DNA of 36,124 bases from Thermodesulfobacteriota bacterium (GTDB lineage Bacteria > Desulfobacterota > Thermodesulfobacteria > Thermodesulfobacteriales > Thermodesulfobacteriaceae), in contig JAUQQL010000016.1 in NCBI GenBank assembly GCA_030578315.1, positions 1 through 36,124 on the forward strand, in the 5' to 3' direction. The first letter of the stretch is position 1. Each line of letters opens with the position of its first letter. Below the pieces are notes generated by a model. It made no database searches, was not told where the DNA came from, and saw only the letters and a list, made by a program, of their open reading frames with translations. Shown here one piece after another: positions 1 to 7,415 of the stretch. A program made the position numbers and the translations under genes.

Positions 1-13
1 AATTCAAATATTT

Positions 14-34
14 GGGGGGTGTGGGGGGTGGGGG
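14..34 (+). other. G-rich tract, possible G-quadruplex
   Basis: Three G runs of 6, 6 and 5 bases are separated only by TGT and T, in otherwise very AT-rich DNA. The spacing would permit a G-quadruplex on the plus strand if the long runs are split. It lies just upstream of the transposase remnant. Whether it has a role is unknown. Confidence 0.35.
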
Positions 35-70
35 TGCATAAGTTCCGGTGCTTTTTTAGAAAATAAAAAT

Positions 71-265
71 GTGGTAAAGTGGAAGTTTAAAATTATAAGG
101 AAGCTTTTACCCAATCCCAAAAAAGACTTAACTTTACTTAAAAAAGAGCTAAAAAAGGACATAGAAGGATTTAACCAAGAACTTACGGAGTATTTGATTT
201 GGTATAATACGGAGAAAATTCATTCAGGTATAGGAGGAAAAGCTCCTCTGAGCAATCCAGTCTAA
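71..265 (+). pseudogene. C-terminal remnant of an rve-type transposase
   Basis: The 64-residue product ends in a stretch typical of the C-terminal part of DDE integrase-core (rve) transposases: FNQELTEYLIWYNTEKIHSG followed by GGKAPLSNPV. In intact elements this lies after the last catalytic Glu, where a Tyr-Asn-x-x-(R/K)-x-H motif precedes an LGGKSP-like segment. The two upstream catalytic Asp residues are not present. The frame is open back to base 2 but reads through a G-rich tract and does not resemble a transposase there, so the piece looks rearranged or decayed rather than simply cut by the window edge. The GTG used as start has no convincing ribosome binding site. No terminal inverted repeats were recognised. 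The IS family cannot be fixed from so short a piece; IS481-like or IS3-like are candidates. Confidence 0.7.
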
Positions 266-289
266 TATCATATGGACTTATACAAACTC

Positions 290-317
290 TTGATATTATT
301 ATTTTTGAAATTATAAC
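290..317 (+). promoter_or_regulatory. Candidate promoter for the carbonic-anhydrase-like gene
   Basis: TTGATA (290-295) and TATAAC (312-317) are separated by 16 bases and lie about 50 bases upstream of the start at 367. The match is fair, but AT-rich DNA gives many such matches by chance. Confidence 0.35.
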
Positions 318-366
318 CTATTTAAAAAACGCTTTAAAATAAAATAAAAACATTGGGAGGAAACTT

Positions 367-804
367 ATGAATAGAGCTTCAAATGAATTTAAAAAAAGAA
401 AATTTGTAAATGTGTTTAGTGGAAATTTAGCAATTTTTTGTAGTGATGAGAGATTTGTAGAAGCTACTATAGATTTTTTGAAAGAAGATTTAGAAATAAA
501 AACTTGTGATTTAGTTGTAGTTGCTGGAGGACCTGTTTTCATTGCTCAGAAAGAATCTTCTCTTATAGAGCGTTTAGAACTTTTAATTAATTTTCATCAA
601 ATTAAAAAGATAATTCTTATTTCTCATGAAAATTGTGGTTATTATAAACATTTCTATCCAGAGTTGTCTTCTCAAAACTTGGAAAAGTTTCAAGTAGAAG
701 ACCTAAGGAAGTCTTTAAATTTTTTAAAGGAAAAAGGAATTGAAGGATATGCTTTTTTTGCTTACACAGAAAAAGACCAGATTTTTTTTAGAGAAATTAA
801 ATAA
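367..804 (+). CDS. Short beta-carbonic-anhydrase-like protein
   Basis: The 145-residue product has the beta-carbonic anhydrase zinc-site pattern: Cys25-Ser-Asp27-Glu-Arg29 (the C-x-D-x-R element with its Asp/Arg dyad) and His87-Glu-Asn-Cys90-Gly. Between them, DLVVVAGGP matches the glycine turn after the second core strand. True beta-carbonic anhydrases are near 200 residues or more, so this belongs to the short carbonic-anhydrase-like branch and lacks the C-terminal helical part. Carbon dioxide hydration is possible because all zinc ligands and the dyad are present, but activity is not shown by sequence. The ATG is supported by GGGAGGAAA about six bases upstream. It stands alone between a transposase remnant and a convergent operon, so context gives no functional hint. 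Confidence 0.75.
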   Translation: MNRASNEFKKRKFVNVFSGNLAIFCSDERFVEATIDFLKEDLEIKTCDLVVVAGGPVFIAQKESSLIERLELLINFHQIKKIILISHENCGYYKHFYPELSSQNLEKFQVEDLRKSLNFLKEKGIEGYAFFAYTEKDQIFFREIK

Positions 805-855
805 CTTTTTCAAGTGTAATTTAAAAACTTTTTGACTTATTCACTGTAGTTTCCT

Positions 856-1023
856 TTAGAGTCTTGATATTTCTTCTTCTCCATTTTTGACAGCTCTTAT
901 AAGGGCTAATTTAGCTTCTTCTCCTGGATAGAAATAAACTAAACGAAAGGCTGTAAAAATTAAAAAGAAACTTCCTTTGTTTTTTTTTAAATTTAACGCC
1001 TTGCTGAATACCGTATCAAATAA
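856..1023 (-). pseudogene. Orphan open frame without start, possible gene remnant
   Basis: The 246-base gap between the carbonic-anhydrase-like gene and the convergent methyltransferase gene holds a minus-strand open frame of about 55 codons ending at 856. It lacks ATG, GTG or TTG starts and an upstream stop closes it at 1024-1026. The translation (for example FTAFRLVYFYPGEEAKLALI) looks protein-like, with alternating charged and hydrophobic residues, but I do not recognise the family. It may be the tail of a gene lost through rearrangement next to the IS remnant. Confidence 0.25.
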
Positions 1024-1033
1024 TTAATTGAAA

Positions 1034-1058
1034 AAGTTTACCAAAAAGGTTTAAACTT
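1034..1058 (-). terminator. Weak hairpin over the stop codon of the methyltransferase gene
   Basis: Read on the minus strand, AAGTTTAAACC, a TTTTT loop and GGTAAACTT form a stem with a two-base bulge, followed by TTTC. The stop codon of the 1051-2628 gene lies in the stem. It is a plausible but AT-rich and weak end for the minus-strand operon. Confidence 0.35.
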
Positions 1059-2628
1059 CAACTACTCCTAACTTAAGAAGCAAGGGAATTTTTCTTTTTA
1101 TAAAAGCTTCTGAAAGTTTTTCTAGTTCTTCAACTGATAGAATGTTTAGGGGCTTTGGTCCTTGAAAAGTGTAAATAGTTTTATTTACAGAGCTTAATTT
1201 TTCTTTAAGTTCTTGAATTGAAATTTTGCCCTTTTCTTTTAGTTCAGCTAAAAAGAGGACTTCTAGAGGTGAAAGAGTGGTTCCAGCTCCTCTGGTAATT
1301 TCTGAAACGAGAATAGTTTGAGAAACACTTTTTCTAGCTTCTTCTAAAAATTCTTCGTTTAAAGATGGTTTGAGTCTTAATTTTAAAACTTCTCTATCAC
1401 TTAAAAAGTCCGGCAAACAGGGTTTCTCAAAAGCTACTTCAAATTCTTGAGTCGCAAGAAGTCTATTTAAGGCTTTTAAAACCTGTTTTTCTGAAAATCC
1501 TTCAAGGTCTTCAAGAGTTATAAAACTTTTACCTTCTTCAAAAAGTTTGAAAACTTTGTCGTAAATAGAACCGCTAAGAGGTATTTTGGCCTTTCCTATA
1601 ATAGGAAGAACTCTTGTTATTTCAGTCACAGGTAAAGTAGGAAAAAGCTTTATTTTTTCTTTAAGAAATTTGTAAGCTTTGCTAAAATCTTGAGCATTTT
1701 CTTTAGTAAAAAGGTCTCTTCTATCAGTGGTATTTCGGATAAAGTCTTTTACGGTTTCTACAAGTTCTGGCTCAGAAATTTCAAAAAAAGTTGGAATTTG
1801 AACAGGAGGTACAGCCAATTCAAGGTCATTCAAAGATGAGTCAGCAGAACCAACAAATTCAAGTCCTCTTCTTTTGGCTTCTTCGTAAATTTCGTAAAAG
1901 TAAAAGGCTCTAAAATCGCCTAACAAAAAATGGTGAAAAAAATGGTCTACAAGATTTTCTTCAGTTTTTATACTACTTAAATAAAATTGAACAATTCTTG
2001 CTACAGAGGGGTTAGCGTAAAGATATAGCATTCCCCTTTTAGCAAGAAGTCTCAAAAAATAAAGACCTTTTTTAGCTCTTTCCTTTTCTGAAGAAAATTT
2101 TCTTGAGGAAACAAGCTTCTGTATAAGTTTCCAAAGAGGTTCAAGGGAGATTCTTCCAGGAAGTGCCATATACTCTACATAAAAAAGTCCTCCCTGTTTT
2201 AGTTTTTCAGAAACAAAATCCAAAATCTTTTTTCTAGCTTGTTCTTCTAATAAGGAGTAAACTCCACTTATAACAATAAAATCAAACTCTGGAAAGTCCT
2301 TAAATTCTAAATCCAACAAATTTTTCTGAACCAAGTTAAGGTTTTTAAGACCGTATTTTTCAATTCTTGTTTTAGCTTTTTCTATATACCAGGAGTTAAA
2401 CTCAATTCCCCAAAATTGACTCTCCGGATTTAAAAGTGACAAAGCAATAAGAGTAGTGGCATCTCTACAACAAATTTCACAATAAGTATAAGAAGAAACA
2501 GGGTCAGGAGGTAAGAATCCAGACAAAGAGGCACTAAGACACATTTTAAGAGGAGTCTGAGAAGGAACTACTAAAGAAGGATATTCTACATCTTGCGTAT
2601 AATAACCCACATAGTCTTTTTCGTTCAT
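1051..2628 (-). CDS. Methyltransferase-regulatory-domain protein with altered SAM motif
   Basis: This 525-residue protein has an N-terminal class I methyltransferase fold (about 45-160) followed by the helical region found in methyltransferases with a 'methyltransferase regulatory domain' (about 200-300) and a long winged-helix-like C-terminal part. It parallels the protein at 4880-6430 over its length. The SAM-binding loop is unusual: where the paralogue has ELGCGQG, this one reads EICCRDA (51-57), losing all the motif glycines. Later elements remain: GIEF with the acidic residue (74-77), FDFIVISGVYSLLEE (115-129) and GGLFYVEYMALPGR. It could be an inactive partner or a divergent enzyme. The ATG has GAGGAAA six to seven bases upstream. 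It is the last gene of a minus-strand operon, 38 bases after a TPR-sulfotransferase. The target is unknown; a surface protein or glycan is inferred from context. Confidence 0.8.
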   Translation of the reverse strand: MNEKDYVGYYTQDVEYPSLVVPSQTPLKMCLSASLSGFLPPDPVSSYTYCEICCRDATTLIALSLLNPESQFWGIEFNSWYIEKAKTRIEKYGLKNLNLVQKNLLDLEFKDFPEFDFIVISGVYSLLEEQARKKILDFVSEKLKQGGLFYVEYMALPGRISLEPLWKLIQKLVSSRKFSSEKERAKKGLYFLRLLAKRGMLYLYANPSVARIVQFYLSSIKTEENLVDHFFHHFLLGDFRAFYFYEIYEEAKRRGLEFVGSADSSLNDLELAVPPVQIPTFFEISEPELVETVKDFIRNTTDRRDLFTKENAQDFSKAYKFLKEKIKLFPTLPVTEITRVLPIIGKAKIPLSGSIYDKVFKLFEEGKSFITLEDLEGFSEKQVLKALNRLLATQEFEVAFEKPCLPDFLSDREVLKLRLKPSLNEEFLEEARKSVSQTILVSEITRGAGTTLSPLEVLFLAELKEKGKISIQELKEKLSSVNKTIYTFQGPKPLNILSVEELEKLSEAFIKRKIPLLLKLGVVEV

Positions 2629-2666
2629 AAAGATTTCCTCATTTTTTTAATATTTAATATTCTAAT

Positions 2667-4856
2667 TTAGTATTCTAAGGGAACAAATCCCTGTTCCAAA
2701 ACCTCAAGTAAAGGTTTTAAGTATTTTTCGTATCTTCTCCACTTTCCTTTAGACTCCTGATAAATTTCACTTCTTACTTGCTGAATACTTGCGGTTTTAA
2801 CTGGCCTTTCGGTGTAGTAAAATTCAAGTACCTTATCTTCCCAGGGAAGTTCGCAATATTCTAAAAGTTCTCTTATAACCTTTTCTGGTTCACTTACCAA
2901 TTCTTCGTAAACTACTTTAAAGATTCTTCCTTCTGGCAAGGTCTTATACCAGTGGTCCATAATAAAGAGATAGTCGTTAAGCATGTGTCCGATGTCCTTT
3001 AAGTCATTAGCAAAACCCATAAGACCACGCATAGCTGCAAAGTTTTGATAAAAATTAGAAACAGCAACATCCCTTGGGTCTCTGTGAATGTGAATAATTT
3101 TAGCTTTAGGAAAAATAAGATGAATAAGACCTACATGGTCAAAATTATGAGGAAGCTTATCGGTTACTCTTGGTGCTGTTTCATTGTATATTTTAAGTTT
3201 TTCAAGATAGTATTCTCCTGCACTTTTTAAGTGTCTTTCGTCCATGTATTTTATACCTTCTGGATATGGATAGCCTCCGTTAACCCTGGGGAAAAGCTGA
3301 GTTATTCTTCCAATCCAAGAAAGCTCTCCTGCTCCGTAAACTTGAGAGTGACTGGCAAGAATTTGTTCCACAAGAGTAGTTCCGCTTCTTGGCATACCTA
3401 CTATAAAAATTGGCCTTTCAGAGGGATGCCCTTTGCCGGAAAGCCTTTCTATTAGCTCTTTGTTAAAAGCCTCTGCAATTCTTTGAACAAATCTTCTGTG
3501 CTCTCTCCAGTCGTATCTCACAATACTTCTTGTAAGCTCGTTACCTAAACTTACTACTTCAAAAGACTTATCGTACTCACCAATTCTTTCGTAAACTTCA
3601 GCCAAAGTAAAAGCAAGAGAAATCCTTTGTTCTAAAGGAATATTACCTTCTCTTACTGCTTTTTCAAGTTGCCAAAGTTCTTCTTGATCAACCTGGTAGT
3701 CCTTGTATCTTAAAAGCTGAATCCTTGCAGAAGGAGAAATCTGAGAAAGAGCCTCTAAGTGCGCCCTTGCTTCTTCTTTTCTTCCAAGACTTAAAAGATA
3801 ATGAGCTAGTTCAGACCTTATTCCTACATGTCCAGGAAAAAGTTCTATAGCTTCGGAAAGAATTTCTACTGCCTGAGAAGTTTGATTTTTTTCGTGAAGT
3901 ATTTTAGCTTTAAGAAACTTCCATCTTGGGTCAGCTTTAAGAGCTTGTGGCATCTCATCAAGGTCCTTTTCCGCAGCCTCTAAAAATCCTACCTTAATTC
4001 TTGCCTCATTTAAAAGAAATCTCAAATCCTCAGACTCAGGCTCCTTTTCCACCCACTCCTTAAGCTTGGTTCCTAAAAGATAGTAACTTTCGGTTTTAAG
4101 ACAAACCTCTATAAAAACCCTCTTTACTTCTTCATCTTCTGGAAAACGCTCAAGAGCTGATTCAACTATTGATAAAGCCTCCTCTTCTTTTCCTATACTT
4201 AAAAAAACCAAAGTAAGATTAAGGTAAAAAAACTTATCCTCAGGATTAGCTCTAATTTTTTCAAAAAGCTCCTCTATATATTCATCCACTCTCTCCAAAG
4301 CTTTCAAATATTCGGTCCTTTTAACATAAAACTCTCTTCTTTCAGGTGCCAATCTTATACATCTGTCCAAAATCTCAAGAGCCTCCTCGTATCTTCCTTG
4401 TCTAAACTTAATAACTGAAAGATTATAAAGAAGCTCAACTCTCTCAGGAGAGAGCTCAAGTGCCTTGGTTAAGTGCTTTTCGGCTTCTTCAAATTTATCT
4501 ATTAGTATGTAAATAGCTGAAATCCTTGCATGAGCAATAAAACAGTTAGGATTTAGCTCTAAAGCCCTCTCCAAATACTTTAAAGCTTCTTCAGGTTGAT
4601 GAGTAAGAAAAAGAAGAAATCCGTAATCCGAAAGACTTTCTTCGTCTTTAAGCTCAGAAGGTTCTATGTTAGCAAGAATTTCTCGTGCCCGAAATACTTC
4701 TCCTTTCAAAGCCTTTAAAATACCAAAAAGAATTCTTAATTCCACAAAGTCTGAAAACTCAACCTCAGGTCTTTCTTCAAGAAGAGCAAAAGCTTCAGAA
4801 AGACGCATATTTCTCTGAAGCTCCCTTAAAGCCCTAATAAGCTCAAACTCATGCAT
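2667..4856 (-). CDS. TPR-repeat sulfotransferase (PAPS-dependent)
   Basis: The 729-residue protein joins about ten tetratricopeptide repeats (roughly 1-400) to a C-terminal sulfotransferase domain (about 480-720). The PAPS-binding 5' loop is clear at 484-494 (FIVGMPRSGTT), as is the 3'-phosphate motif around 589-602 (HIHRDPRDVAVSNF), with DKLPHNF (566-572) between them. These are the hallmarks of the bacterial family related to tyrosylprotein sulfotransferases. There is no signal peptide, so it should act in the cytoplasm, transferring sulfate from PAPS to a protein or glycan; the TPRs would bind the substrate. It lies between two related methyltransferases (gaps 23 and 38 bases) in one operon. 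A second enzyme of the same architecture is at 10989-12881, and the cysC gene that would make PAPS is at 27378-28028. Confidence 0.9.
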   Translation of the reverse strand: MHEFELIRALRELQRNMRLSEAFALLEERPEVEFSDFVELRILFGILKALKGEVFRAREILANIEPSELKDEESLSDYGFLLFLTHQPEEALKYLERALELNPNCFIAHARISAIYILIDKFEEAEKHLTKALELSPERVELLYNLSVIKFRQGRYEEALEILDRCIRLAPERREFYVKRTEYLKALERVDEYIEELFEKIRANPEDKFFYLNLTLVFLSIGKEEEALSIVESALERFPEDEEVKRVFIEVCLKTESYYLLGTKLKEWVEKEPESEDLRFLLNEARIKVGFLEAAEKDLDEMPQALKADPRWKFLKAKILHEKNQTSQAVEILSEAIELFPGHVGIRSELAHYLLSLGRKEEARAHLEALSQISPSARIQLLRYKDYQVDQEELWQLEKAVREGNIPLEQRISLAFTLAEVYERIGEYDKSFEVVSLGNELTRSIVRYDWREHRRFVQRIAEAFNKELIERLSGKGHPSERPIFIVGMPRSGTTLVEQILASHSQVYGAGELSWIGRITQLFPRVNGGYPYPEGIKYMDERHLKSAGEYYLEKLKIYNETAPRVTDKLPHNFDHVGLIHLIFPKAKIIHIHRDPRDVAVSNFYQNFAAMRGLMGFANDLKDIGHMLNDYLFIMDHWYKTLPEGRIFKVVYEELVSEPEKVIRELLEYCELPWEDKVLEFYYTERPVKTASIQQVRSEIYQESKGKWRRYEKYLKPLLEVLEQGFVPLEY

Positions 4857-4879
4857 AAAGTCTTTACCTTTACAGAAAT

Positions 4880-6430
4880 TTAAAAAATAATTTTATAATT
4901 TTTAAGCTTGGGAATCTTTTTTAGTATAAATTCTTTTACCGTTTCTTCAATAACTTTTCTTGCTTCTTCAGGATTTTCTACCACCTTTCCGTCTTTTACT
5001 ACCTGTCTTCCAAGAATTCTTAATCTTTCCTCAAGCCCCCGAATAAGTCCGGAAATTTCATTTACCCCCTTAAAAAGTAAATCAAGAATCATCATCTCAA
5101 GATTATTCAATACCACACCAGTTCCTGCTACCGGAGAAGCAAGATAGTTATAAATTCTTCCTTCATAACAAAGCTCAGCTATAGCTCTGTTAAACTTAAA
5201 AGTATAAGAAACGTCAAAGTCTTCGTTATAAAAAGCAAGAATTCCCTTATCAATAAGGAAGGTGAGTGCTTGAATTACTCCCGGCAGTCTAATTCCTTGA
5301 GCTTTAAGTTCAGATATTTCTACCACCTCCTCTACACTTCTTGGCTCTCCGTCAGAAAAAAACTTTAAAATAGGTTCGTAAATCTCCCTTCTTCCTTGAA
5401 TCTGACCTGCAACAGTTTGAAATTTAAATTCCTCTCCTTCCTTCCACTCAGGGTCCTCTACTTTAATCAATTTTATCTTAGTTATTTCTTTTATGTGCTC
5501 CATTCCAAGAGGAAATACTACACCTTTCTGATAAAGGTCTTTCCTAAAACTCTGATTAATAAGAAGGTCTATAAGAAAAAGTCTAAAAGCGGGATTACTA
5601 AACTGATTTACAATTTTCTCCATAGGGTCTGGCAAAAGTCTTGGAAGATAGTTCTCTATAAGCGTAGCCGAACCTGCAAAGTAAAGTTTACCTTCAAGCA
5701 TCTCTTCAATTACTTCTTGAACCCAAAAAATCTTATGTGCTTCGTTTATGTATTCGTGAACTACGTAATTTCTATTATGCCTCATAGCCATTTCAAGCCT
5801 ATTTTTAAGATTAGGATAAGCCACAAAAACCTGAGCATTAGCTTCAAGAAGAGCTTTAGCAAGCTCAAAACCCTTCTCTACAGCTTGAAGAGCTGGGAGA
5901 TTGCTTACCTTATAATAACTTCTTAATAGTTCTCTTAAAATAGTTCCTGTCATCCATCCTGGCATGGCATTATAACTAATATAAACAATACCTCCAGGAA
6001 CTACCACCTTTTTTAAAATCTCAACTACCTTCTTTCTAACAAACTTTGAAATCCAACTCCAGATTCCGTGAAGAATTACTATGTGAAACTCTCCCCATTC
6101 TTGAGGAAAGGCTTCTGCTAATTCCACAAAGTCAGCTTCATAAAAACTGACATTCCTTAAACCAGAAAGCTTAACAATTTCTCGTGCGTGAGCAATGTGA
6201 GAAGGATTAAAATCAATTCCTATAAATTCCATATGGGGGAAACAAGCTGCGTGTATACAAAGATTAAAACCTTGTCCACACCCTAATTCAAGAACTCTTA
6301 AGTTTTTCTCTAAAGGCGGTCTTTTCCCTCCCAGAAAAACTCCCCACCTAATCCAAAGTGGAGAAGTTTCTTTGTAATAACCAACAGTGTAAGGAACCTC
6401 AATGTTGTAACCGTGCGACCATGAGGTCAT
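4880..6430 (-). CDS. Methyltransferase with methyltransferase regulatory domain
   Basis: This is a SAM-dependent class I methyltransferase with an intact motif I, VLELGCGQG, at about residues 46-54, the acidic GIDFNP after strand 2, and the GGIVYISYNAMPGW strand-5 region. The 'methyltransferase regulatory' segment follows (around 200-260; NYVVHEYINEAHKIFW). The frame also offers a GTG three codons earlier at 6439, but the Shine-Dalgarno GTGAGGTG overlaps that GTG and is ideally spaced for the ATG at 6430, which I take as start. It is the first gene of the operon 6430-1051, ahead of a TPR-sulfotransferase and a paralogue with an altered SAM loop. Members of this family sit in surface-polysaccharide and surface-protein loci, but the acceptor is not known. 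Confidence 0.85.
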   Translation of the reverse strand: MTSWSHGYNIEVPYTVGYYKETSPLWIRWGVFLGGKRPPLEKNLRVLELGCGQGFNLCIHAACFPHMEFIGIDFNPSHIAHAREIVKLSGLRNVSFYEADFVELAEAFPQEWGEFHIVILHGIWSWISKFVRKKVVEILKKVVVPGGIVYISYNAMPGWMTGTILRELLRSYYKVSNLPALQAVEKGFELAKALLEANAQVFVAYPNLKNRLEMAMRHNRNYVVHEYINEAHKIFWVQEVIEEMLEGKLYFAGSATLIENYLPRLLPDPMEKIVNQFSNPAFRLFLIDLLINQSFRKDLYQKGVVFPLGMEHIKEITKIKLIKVEDPEWKEGEEFKFQTVAGQIQGRREIYEPILKFFSDGEPRSVEEVVEISELKAQGIRLPGVIQALTFLIDKGILAFYNEDFDVSYTFKFNRAIAELCYEGRIYNYLASPVAGTGVVLNNLEMMILDLLFKGVNEISGLIRGLEERLRILGRQVVKDGKVVENPEEARKVIEETVKEFILKKIPKLKNYKIIF

Positions 6431-6481
6431 TTTCGTCACCTCACTTAAAAAATTAAACTTTTCAAAAAATTTTTTAAAAAA

Positions 6482-6510
6482 ACTTTAAACGATAGTCTTC
6501 AAAAAGTCAA
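6482..6510 (-). promoter_or_regulatory. Promoter of the methyltransferase/sulfotransferase operon
   Basis: On the minus strand TTGACT (6510-6505) and TAAAGT (6487-6482) are 17 bases apart, about 50 bases upstream of the ATG at 6430. The same TTGACT -35 box precedes the RTX-protein gene and the TPR/barrel gene. Confidence 0.45.
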
Positions 6511-6549
6511 TTAGAAAAACTCTTAAAGTAACATTTTAAAAAGTTGCAT

Positions 6550-6578
6550 TTGTATAAAAATAAGTTAAATATTATAAG
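6550..6578 (+). promoter_or_regulatory. Promoter of the sapC-like operon
   Basis: TTGTAT (6550-6555), a 17-base spacer and TATAAG (6573-6578) lie some 30 bases before the start at 6609. A strong Shine-Dalgarno, AAGGGAGGT, follows at 6591-6599. This 170-base gap therefore holds two divergent promoters. Confidence 0.45.
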
Positions 6579-6608
6579 ATTGAAAATTCTAAGGGAGGTA
6601 AAATTTTT

Positions 6609-7412
6609 ATGGGAAGATTAGTTCCGCTAACCAAAAAAGAATTTGAAAACAAGTTTTGGAAAAAGCCTGAAAATCTATTATGGGCTAAAAACATAAGTGC
6701 TGTTCCAGTGGCCTTAGAGGAAGTAAGAATTTTATGCCTTTTTTTACCCCTGGTTTTTGTTAAAACTCAAGAAGAGAACTTTGGACTTATAGCTCTTTTA
6801 AATCTCCTGCCCGAGGGAAATCTTCTTGTTGACCATCAAGGTAAATGGGTTGGAAGATACATTCCTTGGTTCTTTATAACCTATCCCTTTTTTTTAGGTT
6901 TTACTGAAAGGGAAGAACCATTTCTTTTAGTAGACGAAGACTTTATCCTGCAGGAACCCAACGGTTTGCCTTTCTTTAAAGAAGACGGAACACTTCACGA
7001 AGAAGTAATTAAAATTTTCAATTTTTTAATAAAAAGACATAAAAGTTATCAATCAATTTCTATACTTTGTGAAAAACTTGCAGATTTTAACTTGATTGAA
7101 CCATGGGAACTTAAAATTAGATTTCAAGAAGAAACCAAACCTGTAGATGGTCTCTACAGAATTAACTGGGAAAAATATGCTTCTTTAAAAGATGAAGAGG
7201 TTTTGCAGTTGAGAAAGTATGGAGCTCTCCTTTTGGTTTATGCTCACTTGTTTTCTCTTGCTAATGTAGAACTTTTAGCCAATTTGGCAAAATTACACGC
7301 ATTGAAAACTCAGCCACCTGAAATTCCTGAAGCTCAGAGAATTTCTTCTAAAGAAACACCTTTAGAAGATTTGGAAGAAATTCTTAAAGAATTAAAATTT
7401 ACTGAAAAATAA
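6609..7412 (+). CDS. SapC-family protein
   Basis: The 267-residue protein matches the SapC family (named for the Campylobacter fetus S-layer locus). The recognisable parts are the N-terminal region with NISAVPVALEEV, the core LIALLNLLPEGNLLVDHQGK, then WVGRYIPWFFITYPFFLGF, and the FLLVDED...GLPFF segment ending in an alpha-helical tail. It has no signal peptide. The biochemical role of SapC is not established; in C. fetus it is encoded with the type I secretion genes sapDEF that export S-layer protein. Here PrtD/HlyD/TolC genes lie at 22935-27330 and an RTX-type surface protein at 12937-14907, so the association repeats. It starts a plus-strand operon and is only 3 bases from the next gene, suggesting coupled translation. 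Confidence 0.8.
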   Translation: MGRLVPLTKKEFENKFWKKPENLLWAKNISAVPVALEEVRILCLFLPLVFVKTQEENFGLIALLNLLPEGNLLVDHQGKWVGRYIPWFFITYPFFLGFTEREEPFLLVDEDFILQEPNGLPFFKEDGTLHEEVIKIFNFLIKRHKSYQSISILCEKLADFNLIEPWELKIRFQEETKPVDGLYRINWEKYASLKDEEVLQLRKYGALLLVYAHLFSLANVELLANLAKLHALKTQPPEIPEAQRISSKETPLEDLEEILKELKFTEK

Positions 7413-7415
7413 TAA

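Noticed and set aside
5396-5926. 176-residue plus-strand open frame
   Set aside because: It lies wholly inside the methyltransferase gene on the other strand, has low-complexity Lys/Phe content and no ribosome site.
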